Source: DATFVA01 sp963764235
GTDB taxonomy: Bacteria; Bacteroidota; Ignavibacteria; Ignavibacteriales; Ignavibacteriaceae
Length of the DNA: 64,000 bases
Direction: 5' to 3'
NCBI GenBank assembly: GCA_963764235.1
Contig: CAVXRO010000008.1
Coordinates: 248,001 to 312,000 of the forward strand
Part shown: in pieces, positions 37,329 through 46,996 of the stretch
How the letters are laid out: every line of letters begins with the position of its first letter
Numbering within the stretch: the first letter of the stretch is position 1
Translations under genes and position numbers: made by a program
The notes under the pieces: model-generated
Seen by the model: only the letters and a program-made list of their open reading frames with translations
What the model was told of the DNA's origin: nothing
Databases searched by the model: none

Positions 37329-39077
37329 ATGAAGAATTTATTCACACTGAAAAAATATTTCCTTCGGTACAGAAGAAAGCTTGGCTGGGGTATCGTATTT
37401 ATTATTCTTTCCAATATCGGGGCTGTCTATATACCTCTCCTGCTGAAGGATGCAATTAATTCCTTCGATAAAAACGTGACAGTAGACCAGCTGTTCAATT
37501 ATGGTCTCCTTATTGTTGTAACTGCCGTATTTGCCGGGACATTCAGGTTCTTTATAAGACAGACAATAATTGTTGTTTCGAGAGAAATAGAATATGATCT
37601 CCGGGAGGACTTCTGGGCTCATATACAGAGATTGCCACTAAGGTACTTCCAGAATAATTCTACCGGTAACATAATGGCTCACACAACTAATGATATTAAT
37701 GCGGTAAGAGCATTTCTTGGACCTGCTGTGATGTATTCAATGGATACAACAATAAGATTGACGCTGGTGATTGCACTGATGATATCACTAAATTTTTCGT
37801 TAACCTTGTATACGCTGCTCCCCCTTCCTCTTCTCTCATTCCTTGTATATAAGATCGGCAAAAAGATTCATGAAAGGTTTACAAAGATACAGGAAAAATT
37901 CGCTGAACTGACAACAAAAGCCCAGGAGAACTTTTCTGGTATCCGTGTGATTAAGTCCTATGTAAGAGAGGAAAGTGAAATAGAATCTTTTAAGGAAATG
38001 AGCCGCGATTATCTTGAAAAGAATATGCGAATGGTAAAAGTACAGGCAATGCTTATGCCGATCCTGTTTCTTATTACCGGGTTGTCGCTTATCATCGTAG
38101 TTCTTGTTGGAGGGGGTAAAATAATTTCAGGTTCTATGAACCTGGGTGAACTCACCGCGTTCATATTTTACCTTGGAATTCTTATCTGGCCTATGATTGC
38201 CTTCGGCTGGGTAGTAAACATCGTTCAGCAGGGCGAGGCAAGTATGAAGAGACTGAATAAGATATTTCACGAACCTTATGAGATTCAGGATACTGCGGAA
38301 ACAGATACAAATATTAATCACCTGAAAGGTGATATAGAGTTCCGCAATGTTTCCTTTAAATACGGCGAGCACCTTCCTTATGTGTTGAAGGATATAAATC
38401 TGAAAATACCGTCGGGTTCAACTGTTGCCATAATGGGATATACCGGGAGTGGAAAAACTACATTAATTAACCTTATGCCAAGACTTTACGATGTTACAGG
38501 AGGCCAACTGCTTATCAATGGGCAGAACATAAAAAAGATCCCTCTTGATGTGCTTAGAAAAAATATAGGCTATGTACAGCAGGAGCCTTTTCTTTTTTCA
38601 GATACCATCCTTAATAATATTTCTTACGGAGTTAGGCAGGTTAGCCTTGAGAAGGTTAAAGAAGTTTCAGCTATAGCCAACTTTGATAAGGATGTTGAAT
38701 CTTTCCCGCTTGGTTATGAGACAATAAGCGGTGAAAGAGGCATTACGCTTTCCGGTGGTCAGAAGCAGAGAGCCACACTTGCAAGAGCTATTGCAGTTGA
38801 TCCGGAGATCCTGATACTTGATGATTCCTTCTCGGCCGTGGATACAAATACCGAAGAAGAAATATTAAGGAATCTGAAGAAGTTTATGAAAGGAAGAACA
38901 AGTTTAATTATAAGTCACAGGATCTCGACGGTTAAAGACGCTGATAAGATAATTTTTCTTTCCGATGGAAAGATTGCGGAAGAAGGAACTCACGAACAGT
39001 TAATATCCCTGAATGGAATATATGCCGATCTTCATTACAAACAGCTGCTTGAGAAGGAGCTGGAAGAATTGAAATAA
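37329..39077 (+). CDS. ABC exporter half-transporter (degenerate ATPase partner)
   Basis: A 582-residue type I ABC exporter: six transmembrane helices (about 1-310) fused to an ATPase domain. It has Walker A GYTGSGKTTL and a full signature LSGGQKQRATLARAI, but the Walker B end is ILILDDSFSAVD, with aspartate where the catalytic glutamate belongs. That is the mark of the degenerate half in heterodimeric exporters (TM287/288, BmrCD type). The canonical partner follows after 53 bp, and its sites are complementary. Drugs or lipids are typical substrates; none can be named here. Confidence 0.92.
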   Translation: MKNLFTLKKYFLRYRRKLGWGIVFIILSNIGAVYIPLLLKDAINSFDKNVTVDQLFNYGLLIVVTAVFAGTFRFFIRQTIIVVSREIEYDLREDFWAHIQRLPLRYFQNNSTGNIMAHTTNDINAVRAFLGPAVMYSMDTTIRLTLVIALMISLNFSLTLYTLLPLPLLSFLVYKIGKKIHERFTKIQEKFAELTTKAQENFSGIRVIKSYVREESEIESFKEMSRDYLEKNMRMVKVQAMLMPILFLITGLSLIIVVLVGGGKIISGSMNLGELTAFIFYLGILIWPMIAFGWVVNIVQQGEASMKRLNKIFHEPYEIQDTAETDTNINHLKGDIEFRNVSFKYGEHLPYVLKDINLKIPSGSTVAIMGYTGSGKTTLINLMPRLYDVTGGQLLINGQNIKKIPLDVLRKNIGYVQQEPFLFSDTILNNISYGVRQVSLEKVKEVSAIANFDKDVESFPLGYETISGERGITLSGGQKQRATLARAIAVDPEILILDDSFSAVDTNTEEEILRNLKKFMKGRTSLIISHRISTVKDADKIIFLSDGKIAEEGTHEQLISLNGIYADLHYKQLLEKELEELK

Positions 39078-39130
39078 TAATCCGTTCTTTACAGGGCGGG
39101 TTTATTAGTCTTAAGATGAGAGAATAATTT

Positions 39131-40924
39131 ATGGCCAATGATTATCGAAGTGAAGAAGAAGTATTAGGTAAAGCATACGATTCAAAGCTGATGAAACGTC
39201 TGCTGGGTTATATCAAACCCTACAGGAAGTATGTAATATTTGCGATCCTGATGAATATTGTGGTAGCTTCCTTAATACCATTACGTCCTTACCTTACAAA
39301 AGTTGCGGTTGATGATTATATAACCAAATCAGATTACCATGGGCTGCTGATAATAAGCCTTATTCTCCTCGGCATACTGCTGTTCCAGGCTGTGATACAG
39401 TATTTCCTTACTTACTTTACTCAATACCTGGGACAAAGAACACTTTATGATCTGCGTACGCAGCTGTTTCAGCACACACAAAAACTGGCTCTGAAATTCT
39501 TTGACAGAACTCCCATCGGAAGAATTGTAACAAGAACAACCAACGATGTGGAAGCGTTAAGCGAACTGTTCTCTTCAGGAATCGTTATGATTTTCAGCGA
39601 TATCTTTAATATTGTATGGATACTTGTCTTTATGTTCTATATGGATGTTAGGCTTGCCCTTGTAACATTATCTGTTTTACCGGTTCTTATATACGGAACC
39701 TTCCTTTTCAGGAAGAAAGCACGTGAGAGCTACCGTGATGTAAGGCTCCATCTTGCGAGGCTGAATTCGTACATGCAAGAACATGTTACGGGAATGAATG
39801 TTGTCCAGATCTTCAGGAAAGAAAAAGACGAGCTTAAAAGGTTTCTCTCCATAAATTCTGATTACCGAGGTGCTAATATTAAATCGGTTTTTTACTATGC
39901 GCTCTTCTACCCGGGTGTGGAAGTATTGAGCTCGATTGCAATTGGCCTTATTATTTGGTACGGAGGAGGTGAGATAATCCATAGTACCCTTACCATAGGT
40001 ACTATATTCGCATTCCTGCAGTTTACAGAAATGTTTTTCCGTCCTATAAGAGACCTGTCAGAGAAGTATAATATTATGCAGACTGCAATGGCTTCATCCG
40101 AGAGGATATTTAAACTCCTTGACAACAAGACGTTTGTTAAGAATCCTGAGAACCCTGTCAAACCGGAAAAAGTTAAGGGCGGAATTGAGTTTAAGGATGT
40201 CTGTTTTGCCTATAACGACGAGGAATATGTATTGAAGAATATCTCGTTCAGAATTAATCCCGGGGAAACAATTGCAATAGTCGGGCATACAGGCGCCGGA
40301 AAGACAAGCATTATTAATATCCTGAGTCGTTTCTACGATATTCAGAAAGGGGCTATACTGCTTGACGGCATAGACATCAGAACCATCGATAAAAGGGAAT
40401 TGAGAAAGTACATATCCATAGTACTCCAGGATGTCTTCCTATTCTCCGGCACAATAAAATCCAATATAAATATGAACAACGAGGATATCCCTTTTGAGAA
40501 AGTTTTGAATGCTGCAAAGCTTGTGGGAGCCGACAAATTCATAAACCTGCTGCCTGATAAATTTGATGAAGAGGTAAAAGAAAGAGGATCAACCCTTAGC
40601 GTGGGACAGAAGCAGCTTATATCATTTGCAAGAGCTCTCGCTTACGACCCAAAAATCCTTGTTCTCGATGAAGCAACTTCAAGTGTCGATACCGAAACAG
40701 AAATACTAATTCAGCGTGCAATAGAAAAACTGCTGGTTGGAAGGACTGCAATTGTCATAGCTCACAGACTTTCGACCATCCAAAGCGCTGATAAGATCAT
40801 AGTTATGCATAAGGGAGAGATCAGGGAAACAGGAAATCACCAGGAGCTACTTGCAAAAAGAGGAATTTATTATAAATTATACCAGCTTCAATATAAAGAT
40901 CAGCAAATTATTAAAGCTGTATAA
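39131..40924 (+). CDS. ABC exporter half-transporter (catalytic partner)
   Basis: A 597-residue ABC exporter with six transmembrane helices and an ATPase domain: Walker A GHTGAGKTSI, Walker B ILVLDEATSSVD with the catalytic glutamate present, H-loop in VIAHRLST. Its signature is LSVGQKQLISFARAL, with valine in place of the first glycine, so in the dimer this motif completes the partner's degenerate site while the partner's LSGGQ completes the active site. With the gene before it, this makes one asymmetric heterodimer, likely an exporter of drugs or lipophilic compounds. Confidence 0.93.
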   Translation: MANDYRSEEEVLGKAYDSKLMKRLLGYIKPYRKYVIFAILMNIVVASLIPLRPYLTKVAVDDYITKSDYHGLLIISLILLGILLFQAVIQYFLTYFTQYLGQRTLYDLRTQLFQHTQKLALKFFDRTPIGRIVTRTTNDVEALSELFSSGIVMIFSDIFNIVWILVFMFYMDVRLALVTLSVLPVLIYGTFLFRKKARESYRDVRLHLARLNSYMQEHVTGMNVVQIFRKEKDELKRFLSINSDYRGANIKSVFYYALFYPGVEVLSSIAIGLIIWYGGGEIIHSTLTIGTIFAFLQFTEMFFRPIRDLSEKYNIMQTAMASSERIFKLLDNKTFVKNPENPVKPEKVKGGIEFKDVCFAYNDEEYVLKNISFRINPGETIAIVGHTGAGKTSIINILSRFYDIQKGAILLDGIDIRTIDKRELRKYISIVLQDVFLFSGTIKSNINMNNEDIPFEKVLNAAKLVGADKFINLLPDKFDEEVKERGSTLSVGQKQLISFARALAYDPKILVLDEATSSVDTETEILIQRAIEKLLVGRTAIVIAHRLSTIQSADKIIVMHKGEIRETGNHQELLAKRGIYYKLYQLQYKDQQIIKAV

Positions 40925-40959
40925 TTCTACCATTATTAATTAACCGGGAGAGTCACATC

Positions 40960-42003
40960 ATGTCAAAATTAAGATTCATGACGCTGGCCCGTTTTATCAT
41001 AGAACAGGAGAAACTGCATCCCGAGGCAACCGGTGAATTGTCGAGCCTTCTGCACGACCTCTCACTGGCCGCGAAAGTTATTTCTCTTGAAGTAAATAAA
41101 GCAGGACTCGTTGATATTCTTGGTTTTACGGGGGATAACAATGTTCACGGTGAACAGGTTAAAAAACTGGATATATTCGCACACGATATGCTTTTCAGGG
41201 CAATGGATCATGGCGGTCATCTCTGTGTTATGGCATCGGAAGAAGAAGCGGACATAATGCATATTCCCCATGAATTCGATCTTGGGAAATATGTATTATT
41301 ATTTGATCCATTGGACGGTTCGTCAAATATTGATGCTAACGTCAGCATAGGTACAATTTTTTCAATTTACCGCAGAATTACTCCAGACGGAAAACCCGGA
41401 ACCTTGGAAGATCTTTTACAGCCGGGCTATAAACAGGTAGCCGCGGGCTATATTGTTTACGGTTCAAGCACAATCCTGGTTTATACTGCCGGTCATGGTG
41501 TGCATGGATTCACTCTTGATCCTTCTTTCGGCGAATTCCTTCTTTCCCATGAGGATATCAAAATCCCCAAAAAAGGAAAAATATACAGCATAAATGAGGG
41601 TAATTACCTTTACTGGCATCCAGGTTTGAAGAAATACATTAAGTATCTCCAGGAATATGAAAAAGAAACCGAACGGCCATATTCCTCAAGATATATTGGG
41701 TCTATGGTAGCGGATATTCACCGGACTCTCCTCTATGGCGGTATTTTTATGTACCCGGCCGATTCCAGGCACCCTAACGGAAAGCTTCGTCTTCTATATG
41801 AATGTAATCCTGTGTCTTTTATCGTTGAGGCTGCAGGAGGCAGGGCATCAAATGGTAAAAAGAGGATACTTGAACTCGTGCCGGAAAAACTGCATCAGAG
41901 AACACCGATATTTATCGGAAGTGAACGTGATGTTTTGAAGGTAGAAGAGTTTATGGCAAAAGAGGAGAAAGAAAAAGAGGAACTTTCAACTAATAGAAAT
42001 TAA
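40960..42003 (+). CDS. fbp: Fructose-1,6-bisphosphatase, class I
   Basis: The gluconeogenic phosphatase that hydrolyses fructose-1,6-bisphosphate. It has 347 residues, with the metal site in ASEEEAD (E94-E96) and FDPLDGSSNIDANVSIGTIF (D116, D119 and following), the class I FBPase signature. The substrate-binding YSSRYIGSMVADIHRTLLYGG stretch is near residues 240-260. It has a GGGAG ribosome binding site. The extreme C-terminus is rich in Lys and Glu. Convergent with a small minus-strand gene only 3 bp away. Confidence 0.97.
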   Translation: MSKLRFMTLARFIIEQEKLHPEATGELSSLLHDLSLAAKVISLEVNKAGLVDILGFTGDNNVHGEQVKKLDIFAHDMLFRAMDHGGHLCVMASEEEADIMHIPHEFDLGKYVLLFDPLDGSSNIDANVSIGTIFSIYRRITPDGKPGTLEDLLQPGYKQVAAGYIVYGSSTILVYTAGHGVHGFTLDPSFGEFLLSHEDIKIPKKGKIYSINEGNYLYWHPGLKKYIKYLQEYEKETERPYSSRYIGSMVADIHRTLLYGGIFMYPADSRHPNGKLRLLYECNPVSFIVEAAGGRASNGKKRILELVPEKLHQRTPIFIGSERDVLKVEEFMAKEEKEKEELSTNRN

Positions 42004-42006
42004 ATA

Positions 42007-42273
42007 CTATTTCTTTAATTTATCAAGTTCAGTACTGATTTTTGAAGCTAATTCTTTGGGAGTAATACCTTCAAGAACAAGTTTATTTGTCTTTACTATC
42101 ACTTCCGGAGAATCTCCCTCTCCCTGCATATACTTATAGAGGCAGAAACCGAGGCGGTTCCTGTCATTCATAACCGGGAGGTACTCTTTCAATCCATCCA
42201 CTATGTTATACACCTGTTTTTCAACAGAATCATCGGGAAACTCATTTGTTCCCGGTGAAGGTAAAGTTGTCAT
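42007..42273 (-). CDS. Small hypothetical protein
   Basis: An 88-residue soluble protein that I do not recognise. It is predicted to be mostly helical (EKQVYNIVDGLKEYLPVMND, then NRLGFCLYKYMQG) and ends in KELASKISTELDKLKK. It has no signal peptide or transmembrane segment. Sound codon use and a stop just 3 bp from the fbp stop support it as a real gene. It stands alone. Confidence 0.6.
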   Translation of the reverse strand: MTTLPSPGTNEFPDDSVEKQVYNIVDGLKEYLPVMNDRNRLGFCLYKYMQGEGDSPEVIVKTNKLVLEGITPKELASKISTELDKLKK

Positions 42274-42602
42274 TTATCTTCCCTATTTGTGACGGACAAA
42301 AATAATCAGAAGTAACAACAAGCTCAAATTAAATAATCACTTCGTTCAATAGAGTAGCCGAAAACAGCCTTTTGGAAAAGATTCCGATTATTTATTTTAC
42401 AAAAAAATATCAAAAACCGCTGTAACCCGGATTATGCGCATTGTTGTATTGAAATCATGACACGAACACACTAAAGATGTATGGAATCACCGCAGGAAAA
42501 AATATGAAGAGGTAAAGAAAATTACTGGTTGAAAGTGCGCGGAAAATTATCAGTCAAAGCAGTATGCGGTATTTGTGCTTTTTGATTAAATTTACCCGTC
42601 GT
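42274..42602. other. 329-bp intergenic region between divergent genes
   Basis: It presumably contains promoters of the small minus-strand gene and of the heptosyltransferase-waaA pair. I see no clear promoter, terminator or RNA gene. The frame of the downstream gene is open from an ATG at 42564, but that extension (MRYLCFLIKFTRR) lacks homology to GT9 proteins. Confidence 0.4.
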
Positions 42603-43613
42603 ATGAAGAATGAAACTGATATACCGGATCTCTCCGGGAAAAAAGTGCTGCTGATAAGACTCAGCTCCCTTGGAGACATCCTCCTTACTACACCTCTGGT
42701 CAGAACTTTAAAGAGTAGATTCAGAGAAATCAACCTGGATTTTCTTATAAAAGCGCAATATCAGGACGTACTAAAGCTGAACCCACATATTTCCAGGCTT
42801 TTTTTATATGAAACAGATAAGCATAAGATTTCTGAACTTATTACCAGGTTAAAGGGTAACGGGTATGATGCAGTAATCGATCTTCAAAACAACTTCCGTT
42901 CTGCTGAATTAAGAAGATCAATTAACGCAAAAAACTACATATTTAATAAGAGAACGGCTGACAAATTTCTGCTTGTCAATTTTAAGATTAACCGTCTCAA
43001 AAATGCCCCGCAGATTCCTGAAAGGTATACCGCAGCTGTTCCGGGAATTCAACTGGATAATGAAGGACTGGAGCTATTTACTGAGAATCAACCATCAGCT
43101 GTCCTGAAAGAGAAGCAAAACCTTATAGGTTTTGCTCCCGGATCGAGACATTTTACGAAGATGTGGCCGAAGGATTACTATGAAAAACTGGGTAATCTGC
43201 TTACCAGGGATGGATTCAGAATAGTTCTTTTCGGCGGCAGAGATGATATCCGGGTATGTGCAGAAATTTCCGGAAATATCAGGGATTCAATCGACCTGAG
43301 CAGTGAAGATGATCTGCTTCAGACTGCTGTGGATATGAAGGAGTGTCTGGCGATGGTCTGTAATGATTCTGGAATGATGCATACCGTATGTGCTGTTAAA
43401 GTGCCGGTGCTTGCTTTCTATGGTTCAACGGTGAAGGAATTCGGATTTACGCCCTATAAAAACAGGAATTTAATTTTAGAAAACAATTCCCTAACTTGCA
43501 GGCCTTGTTCCCATATAGGACGGGAACACTGTCCCAAAGGCCATTTCAGGTGTATGCTGGCAGTTACACCTCAAAAGGCATATGAAGCACTTATGACTCT
43601 TCTAAAAAGCTGA
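42603..43613 (+). CDS. Glycosyltransferase family 9 (heptosyltransferase-type)
   Basis: A 336-residue GT-B enzyme from the ATG at 42603; an in-frame ATG at 42564 would add 13 residues. It shows the GT9 pattern: KVLLIRLSSLGDILLTTPLVR at the N-terminus (about residues 12-32), GFAPGSRHFTKMWPKDYY in the middle, and CNDSGMMHTVCAVKVPVLAFYG with a cysteine-rich end (CRPCSHIGREHCPKGHFRCM). GT9 enzymes add heptose to lipopolysaccharide core. The next gene, the Kdo transferase, starts on the last base of this stop codon, so this is an LPS-core pair. Whether heptose itself is the sugar is inferred. Confidence 0.88.
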   Translation: MKNETDIPDLSGKKVLLIRLSSLGDILLTTPLVRTLKSRFREINLDFLIKAQYQDVLKLNPHISRLFLYETDKHKISELITRLKGNGYDAVIDLQNNFRSAELRRSINAKNYIFNKRTADKFLLVNFKINRLKNAPQIPERYTAAVPGIQLDNEGLELFTENQPSAVLKEKQNLIGFAPGSRHFTKMWPKDYYEKLGNLLTRDGFRIVLFGGRDDIRVCAEISGNIRDSIDLSSEDDLLQTAVDMKECLAMVCNDSGMMHTVCAVKVPVLAFYGSTVKEFGFTPYKNRNLILENNSLTCRPCSHIGREHCPKGHFRCMLAVTPQKAYEALMTLLKS

Positions 43614-44896
43614 TGAAATCATTCTGGAAATCTCTATATAACCTTCTTATAATTCCGGCACTATATATCTTCCTTCAGCTAGGAGCCCTTTTTAACCCAA
43701 AGATTAAGCGCGGTATAAAGGGGAGAAAAAGAATTTTCGAAGAACTGATACTCAATGCCGCTTCTCTGAACAAATCCAAAAAACTTGTCTGGTTTCATTC
43801 TTCCTCTCTCGGAGAATTTGAACAGGCCAAACCCATCATCCAGGAACTGAAGAAAAATAATTCTATTAATGTGCTTATTACTTTCTTTTCTCCATCCGGA
43901 TATGAAAATTCACGTAAATATCCTTATGCCGACCTTGTTTCATACCTTCCGTTTGACAGCAGGACGTACGCGGAAAGATTCATTTCCATAGTTCGTCCCG
44001 ATCTTGCTGTGCTTATGCGGTATGATATATGGCCAAACCACATCTGGGCAATGAAGAAAAGAAATATTCCCTGTTTTATTGTTGATGCAACAATGAAAAA
44101 GAGTTCTCCCCGTAAATTACCGGTTATAAAAAATTTCCATAAAATATTATTCAGCGACATATCGAGAATACTAACCGTTTCAAATGAAGATGTCGAAGGA
44201 TTCAGGGATTTTGGGATCCAAGATGCGAAACTGACCGCGGTAGGTGATACAAGATTCGACAGGGTATTCGAAAAAAGTCTGGCTGCCAGAGGAAAAAATA
44301 TAATCAAGGAGGGACTCTTAAGCGGTAAAAAGATATTTGTTGCCGGAAGTACATGGGATATGGATGAAAATATAATCCTTCCTGCATTTATGAAACTTGC
44401 TAAATATACAAATGATGTGGCGATGATAATTGTTCCTCATGAGCCTACAATTTCCAACCTCGAAAGAATTGAGAATGAGATTTCAGGATCTATGAAATCA
44501 ATAAGGTTTTCGCATCTTAACTCATATAACAATGAAAGAATAATTATTGTTGATTCTATTGGCATCCTCCTTACATTATACGCATACAGTGATATTGCTT
44601 TTGTCGGAGGCAGCTTTAAACAGAATATCCATAATGTACTTGAGGCCGCAGTTTACGGAGTGCCGGTTATATTCGGACCAAAGATTGATAACTCTCAGGA
44701 GTCGCGTGAGCTTTTAAAACGGGGCGGGGGAATTATGATAAAAAACCAGCGGGAAGCTTATCGTTGGCTTAGAACCTGTTTTGCGAATGACACATTGAGG
44801 AAAGAAAAGGGCGTTATTGCCGCTGAATATGTCAGGGAGAACCTTGGTGCTACAAAGAAAATACTCAAGGAGATCTATGAGGTTATACGGGATTAA
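43613..44896 (+). CDS. waaA: 3-deoxy-D-manno-octulosonic acid (Kdo) transferase
   Basis: Adds Kdo from CMP-Kdo to lipid A precursor at the inner membrane, an essential step of LPS inner-core synthesis. It has 427 residues with an N-terminal anchor (about 5-22). The N-terminal half has VWFHSSSLGEFEQAKPII and SYLPFDSRTYAERFI, the donor side FVGGSFKQNIHNVLEAAVYGV with PVIFGP. The conserved E in the NVLEAA motif is present. Its end overlaps the convergent DinB gene by 14 bp. Confidence 0.95.
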   Translation: MKSFWKSLYNLLIIPALYIFLQLGALFNPKIKRGIKGRKRIFEELILNAASLNKSKKLVWFHSSSLGEFEQAKPIIQELKKNNSINVLITFFSPSGYENSRKYPYADLVSYLPFDSRTYAERFISIVRPDLAVLMRYDIWPNHIWAMKKRNIPCFIVDATMKKSSPRKLPVIKNFHKILFSDISRILTVSNEDVEGFRDFGIQDAKLTAVGDTRFDRVFEKSLAARGKNIIKEGLLSGKKIFVAGSTWDMDENIILPAFMKLAKYTNDVAMIIVPHEPTISNLERIENEISGSMKSIRFSHLNSYNNERIIIVDSIGILLTLYAYSDIAFVGGSFKQNIHNVLEAAVYGVPVIFGPKIDNSQESRELLKRGGGIMIKNQREAYRWLRTCFANDTLRKEKGVIAAEYVRENLGATKKILKEIYEVIRD

Positions 44897-45404
44897 GGTA
44901 TCTTTCTCTCAGTATCCTCATATGATGAATTTCATGCCCTGCTATTATAAACATAAACGCTCTAACTGTAACGTCATGATTACTTGCCATACCCCATCTC
45001 ATTAGTGCTTCATCATTAAGACTTTGAAACAACGCTATGTTTCCGTTCCGCAGGTGAAGAAGCTCCTCCGCAAATCCCGAAAGTGGACGGCTGTTAAAAT
45101 CAGCAGATGCAACGTAATCATCCTGTTCGAATCCCGGGAGCGGTTTTTTCTCCCCTCTCGCAATACACATTGCCCTGTATGCCATAACTCTTTCAACATC
45201 AGCAATATGTCCCAATACCTCCTTAATACTCCATTTTCCTGCAGCGTATGAAAAGCTGCCTTTTTCCTTCGGGATGGACCTGATGAGCGACTGCATTTTT
45301 TCTCTGCCGTCTTCAAGAACCTTAATTATACTATTCCCATCAGGTATCTGATTTATATAAACAGAATAATAATCTGCATATTCACCCTGCTTCGGAAATT
45401 CCAT
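44883..45404 (-). CDS. DinB-family metal-binding protein
   Basis: A 173-residue four-helix protein of the DinB/YfiT fold. The start at 45404 (MEFPKQGEYADYY) is preferred because AAGGA lies five bases upstream; an ATG two codons earlier is the alternative. The three metal-binding histidines are in GKWSIKEVLGHIADVERV (the first), and HEIHHMRILRERYL near the C-terminus. Members act as thiol-dependent transferases or hydrolases in a few cases, otherwise unknown. The 3' end overlaps waaA by 14 bp on the opposite strand. Confidence 0.88.
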   Translation of the reverse strand: MEFPKQGEYADYYSVYINQIPDGNSIIKVLEDGREKMQSLIRSIPKEKGSFSYAAGKWSIKEVLGHIADVERVMAYRAMCIARGEKKPLPGFEQDDYVASADFNSRPLSGFAEELLHLRNGNIALFQSLNDEALMRWGMASNHDVTVRAFMFIIAGHEIHHMRILRERYLNPV

Positions 45405-45449
45405 AGACATCCTTTAAGGTTTTACAATTGTTAGTTAGATATTTACTCT

Positions 45450-46430
45450 TTACTTATTATTAAGTCTGGGCTGATTTTTCCATACTTCAACTTCAAAAAG
45501 ACCTTCTGAATTGGCAACACCTCTCAGCATTCCGCTAGTATTAAACGGCATTGCGAAATTGCCATTTTTGTCTACTGCAATCAGGCCACCGGTATTTTCA
45601 TCCAGCCGTTTATAAATCAGTTCATCGGCAGCATCTTTCAGCGGTATATTTTTGTATGCAAGCAGAGCATTGAGATTAAAAGCTATATCGTTTTTAATAA
45701 ATAGCTCACCTTCGCCGGTACAGGAAACCGCGCAGGTATTATTATCTGCATAAGTTCCTGCCCCGATAATGGGTGAGTCACCGACCCGCCCCGGCATCTT
45801 ATAACCGGTTCCCCCTGTAGATGTTGCGGCGGCAAGATTACCATGCGTATCGAGTGCTACACATCCAACCGTACCATGCTTTGATCCTTTTATTTTTTCA
45901 TACTGCTCAAGCCGTCTAGGTGTATCAAAATATTTGTTATCAACATAATCTACGTTCAGCTGTTTTCCGAAAGCATCAGCACCCTCACCGCAGAGAAGTA
46001 CGTGCTTCGTCTTCTCCATCACAAGCCGGGCAAGGGATATCGGGTTCTTAATATGTTTTACTCCCGCCACAGCACCGCAGGAAAGATCCAGGCCGTTCAT
46101 AATAGAAGCATCCAGTTCATGGGTGCCTTCAGATGTAAATACAGCGCCTTTGCCGGCATTAAATTTCGGATCATTCTCAAAATAGTTGACAACTTTCTCT
46201 ACTGCGTCAAGACTGCTGCCACCGCGCTCAAGAATTTTTTGTCCGATTGTGAGAGCCTCTTTCAACGAGTTCATATACTCATCCTTCAAAGAATCGTTAA
46301 AGGAATTATCAAAAGTTCCTGCTCCTCCGTGAATAACTATTGTATAATGTCCCCTGTCCTGGGCCAGGGAAACAATTGAAAGAGTGAGGATGAAAACGAA
46401 AAGCCGTAGAAATTGATTTAGGTACTTCAT
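45450..46430 (-). CDS. iaaA: Isoaspartyl peptidase / type 2 L-asparaginase, exported
   Basis: An Ntn-hydrolase that removes beta-aspartyl dipeptides and hydrolyses asparagine after cleaving itself into two subunits. It has 326 residues with a signal peptide (residues about 1-23, FVFILTLSIVSLAQ). The nucleophile is predicted as T187 in KHGTVGCVALD. Substrate-binding stretches are TSTGGTGYKMPGRVGDSPIIGAG and CTGEGE. Family homologues are often cytoplasmic; the signal peptide points to the periplasm. It lies 15 bp upstream-to-downstream of the Nudix gene on the same strand. Confidence 0.93.
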   Translation of the reverse strand: MKYLNQFLRLFVFILTLSIVSLAQDRGHYTIVIHGGAGTFDNSFNDSLKDEYMNSLKEALTIGQKILERGGSSLDAVEKVVNYFENDPKFNAGKGAVFTSEGTHELDASIMNGLDLSCGAVAGVKHIKNPISLARLVMEKTKHVLLCGEGADAFGKQLNVDYVDNKYFDTPRRLEQYEKIKGSKHGTVGCVALDTHGNLAAATSTGGTGYKMPGRVGDSPIIGAGTYADNNTCAVSCTGEGELFIKNDIAFNLNALLAYKNIPLKDAADELIYKRLDENTGGLIAVDKNGNFAMPFNTSGMLRGVANSEGLFEVEVWKNQPRLNNK

Positions 46431-46445
46431 ATTATGAACCTGATG

Positions 46446-46889
46446 TTATTCTTTTATGTTAAGATGATCCAGCAGCCTGTCAATAAAAACCTGCTGGGCA
46501 GAGTAAACTTTCTTTCTTGCCTCACTGATGCTGAAAAACTCACCTCGGTCAACTTCAGGGAACTTTTGTTTTCTCCCTGAATTAGGAGGCCATTCAATCT
46601 CAAAAGTATTACAAACAATATCCAATTGTTTCGAATTATCCGATTCAAATGCCCAGGCGTGGACAATTTTGTAATTGCGCTGAGTAGTAGTGCCAAGCGG
46701 GATATATTCACCCTTTGACTTAATTCCGGTTTCTTCCTCAAATTCCCGAGTTGCTGCCTGCAGTAGCTCTTCATGCTCTTCGACAAGACCTTTTGGTATT
46801 CCCCAATATCCCTCGTCTTTTTTGGCAAAGTATGGTCCCCCGGGATGAACAAGGAAAATTTTCAATCCGTTTTCTGATTTATGATACAT
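46446..46889 (-). CDS. Nudix hydrolase
   Basis: A 147-residue Nudix enzyme with the full box GX5EX7REUXEEXGU: G34, E40, R48, E49, E51-E53, G55, I56 (GLVEEHEELLQAATREF, then EEETGI). The N-terminal GLKIFLVHPGGPYFAKKDEG is of the bis(5'-nucleosyl)-tetraphosphatase or MutT-like subgroup. The substrate, probably a nucleoside diphosphate derivative, cannot be told. It is upstream of the isoaspartyl peptidase gene with a 15-bp gap and probably shares its transcript. Confidence 0.93.
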   Translation of the reverse strand: MYHKSENGLKIFLVHPGGPYFAKKDEGYWGIPKGLVEEHEELLQAATREFEEETGIKSKGEYIPLGTTTQRNYKIVHAWAFESDNSKQLDIVCNTFEIEWPPNSGRKQKFPEVDRGEFFSISEARKKVYSAQQVFIDRLLDHLNIKE

Positions 46890-46996
46890 AAGTAAACCTG
46901 CACTGTTAACGCATTACTCTCTCAATATTTTGCAAAACAAATTTCAATTTATTTTATTTCACCTGAAGTTTAAAGGATTTGAAAGAAAAAAGTTAC

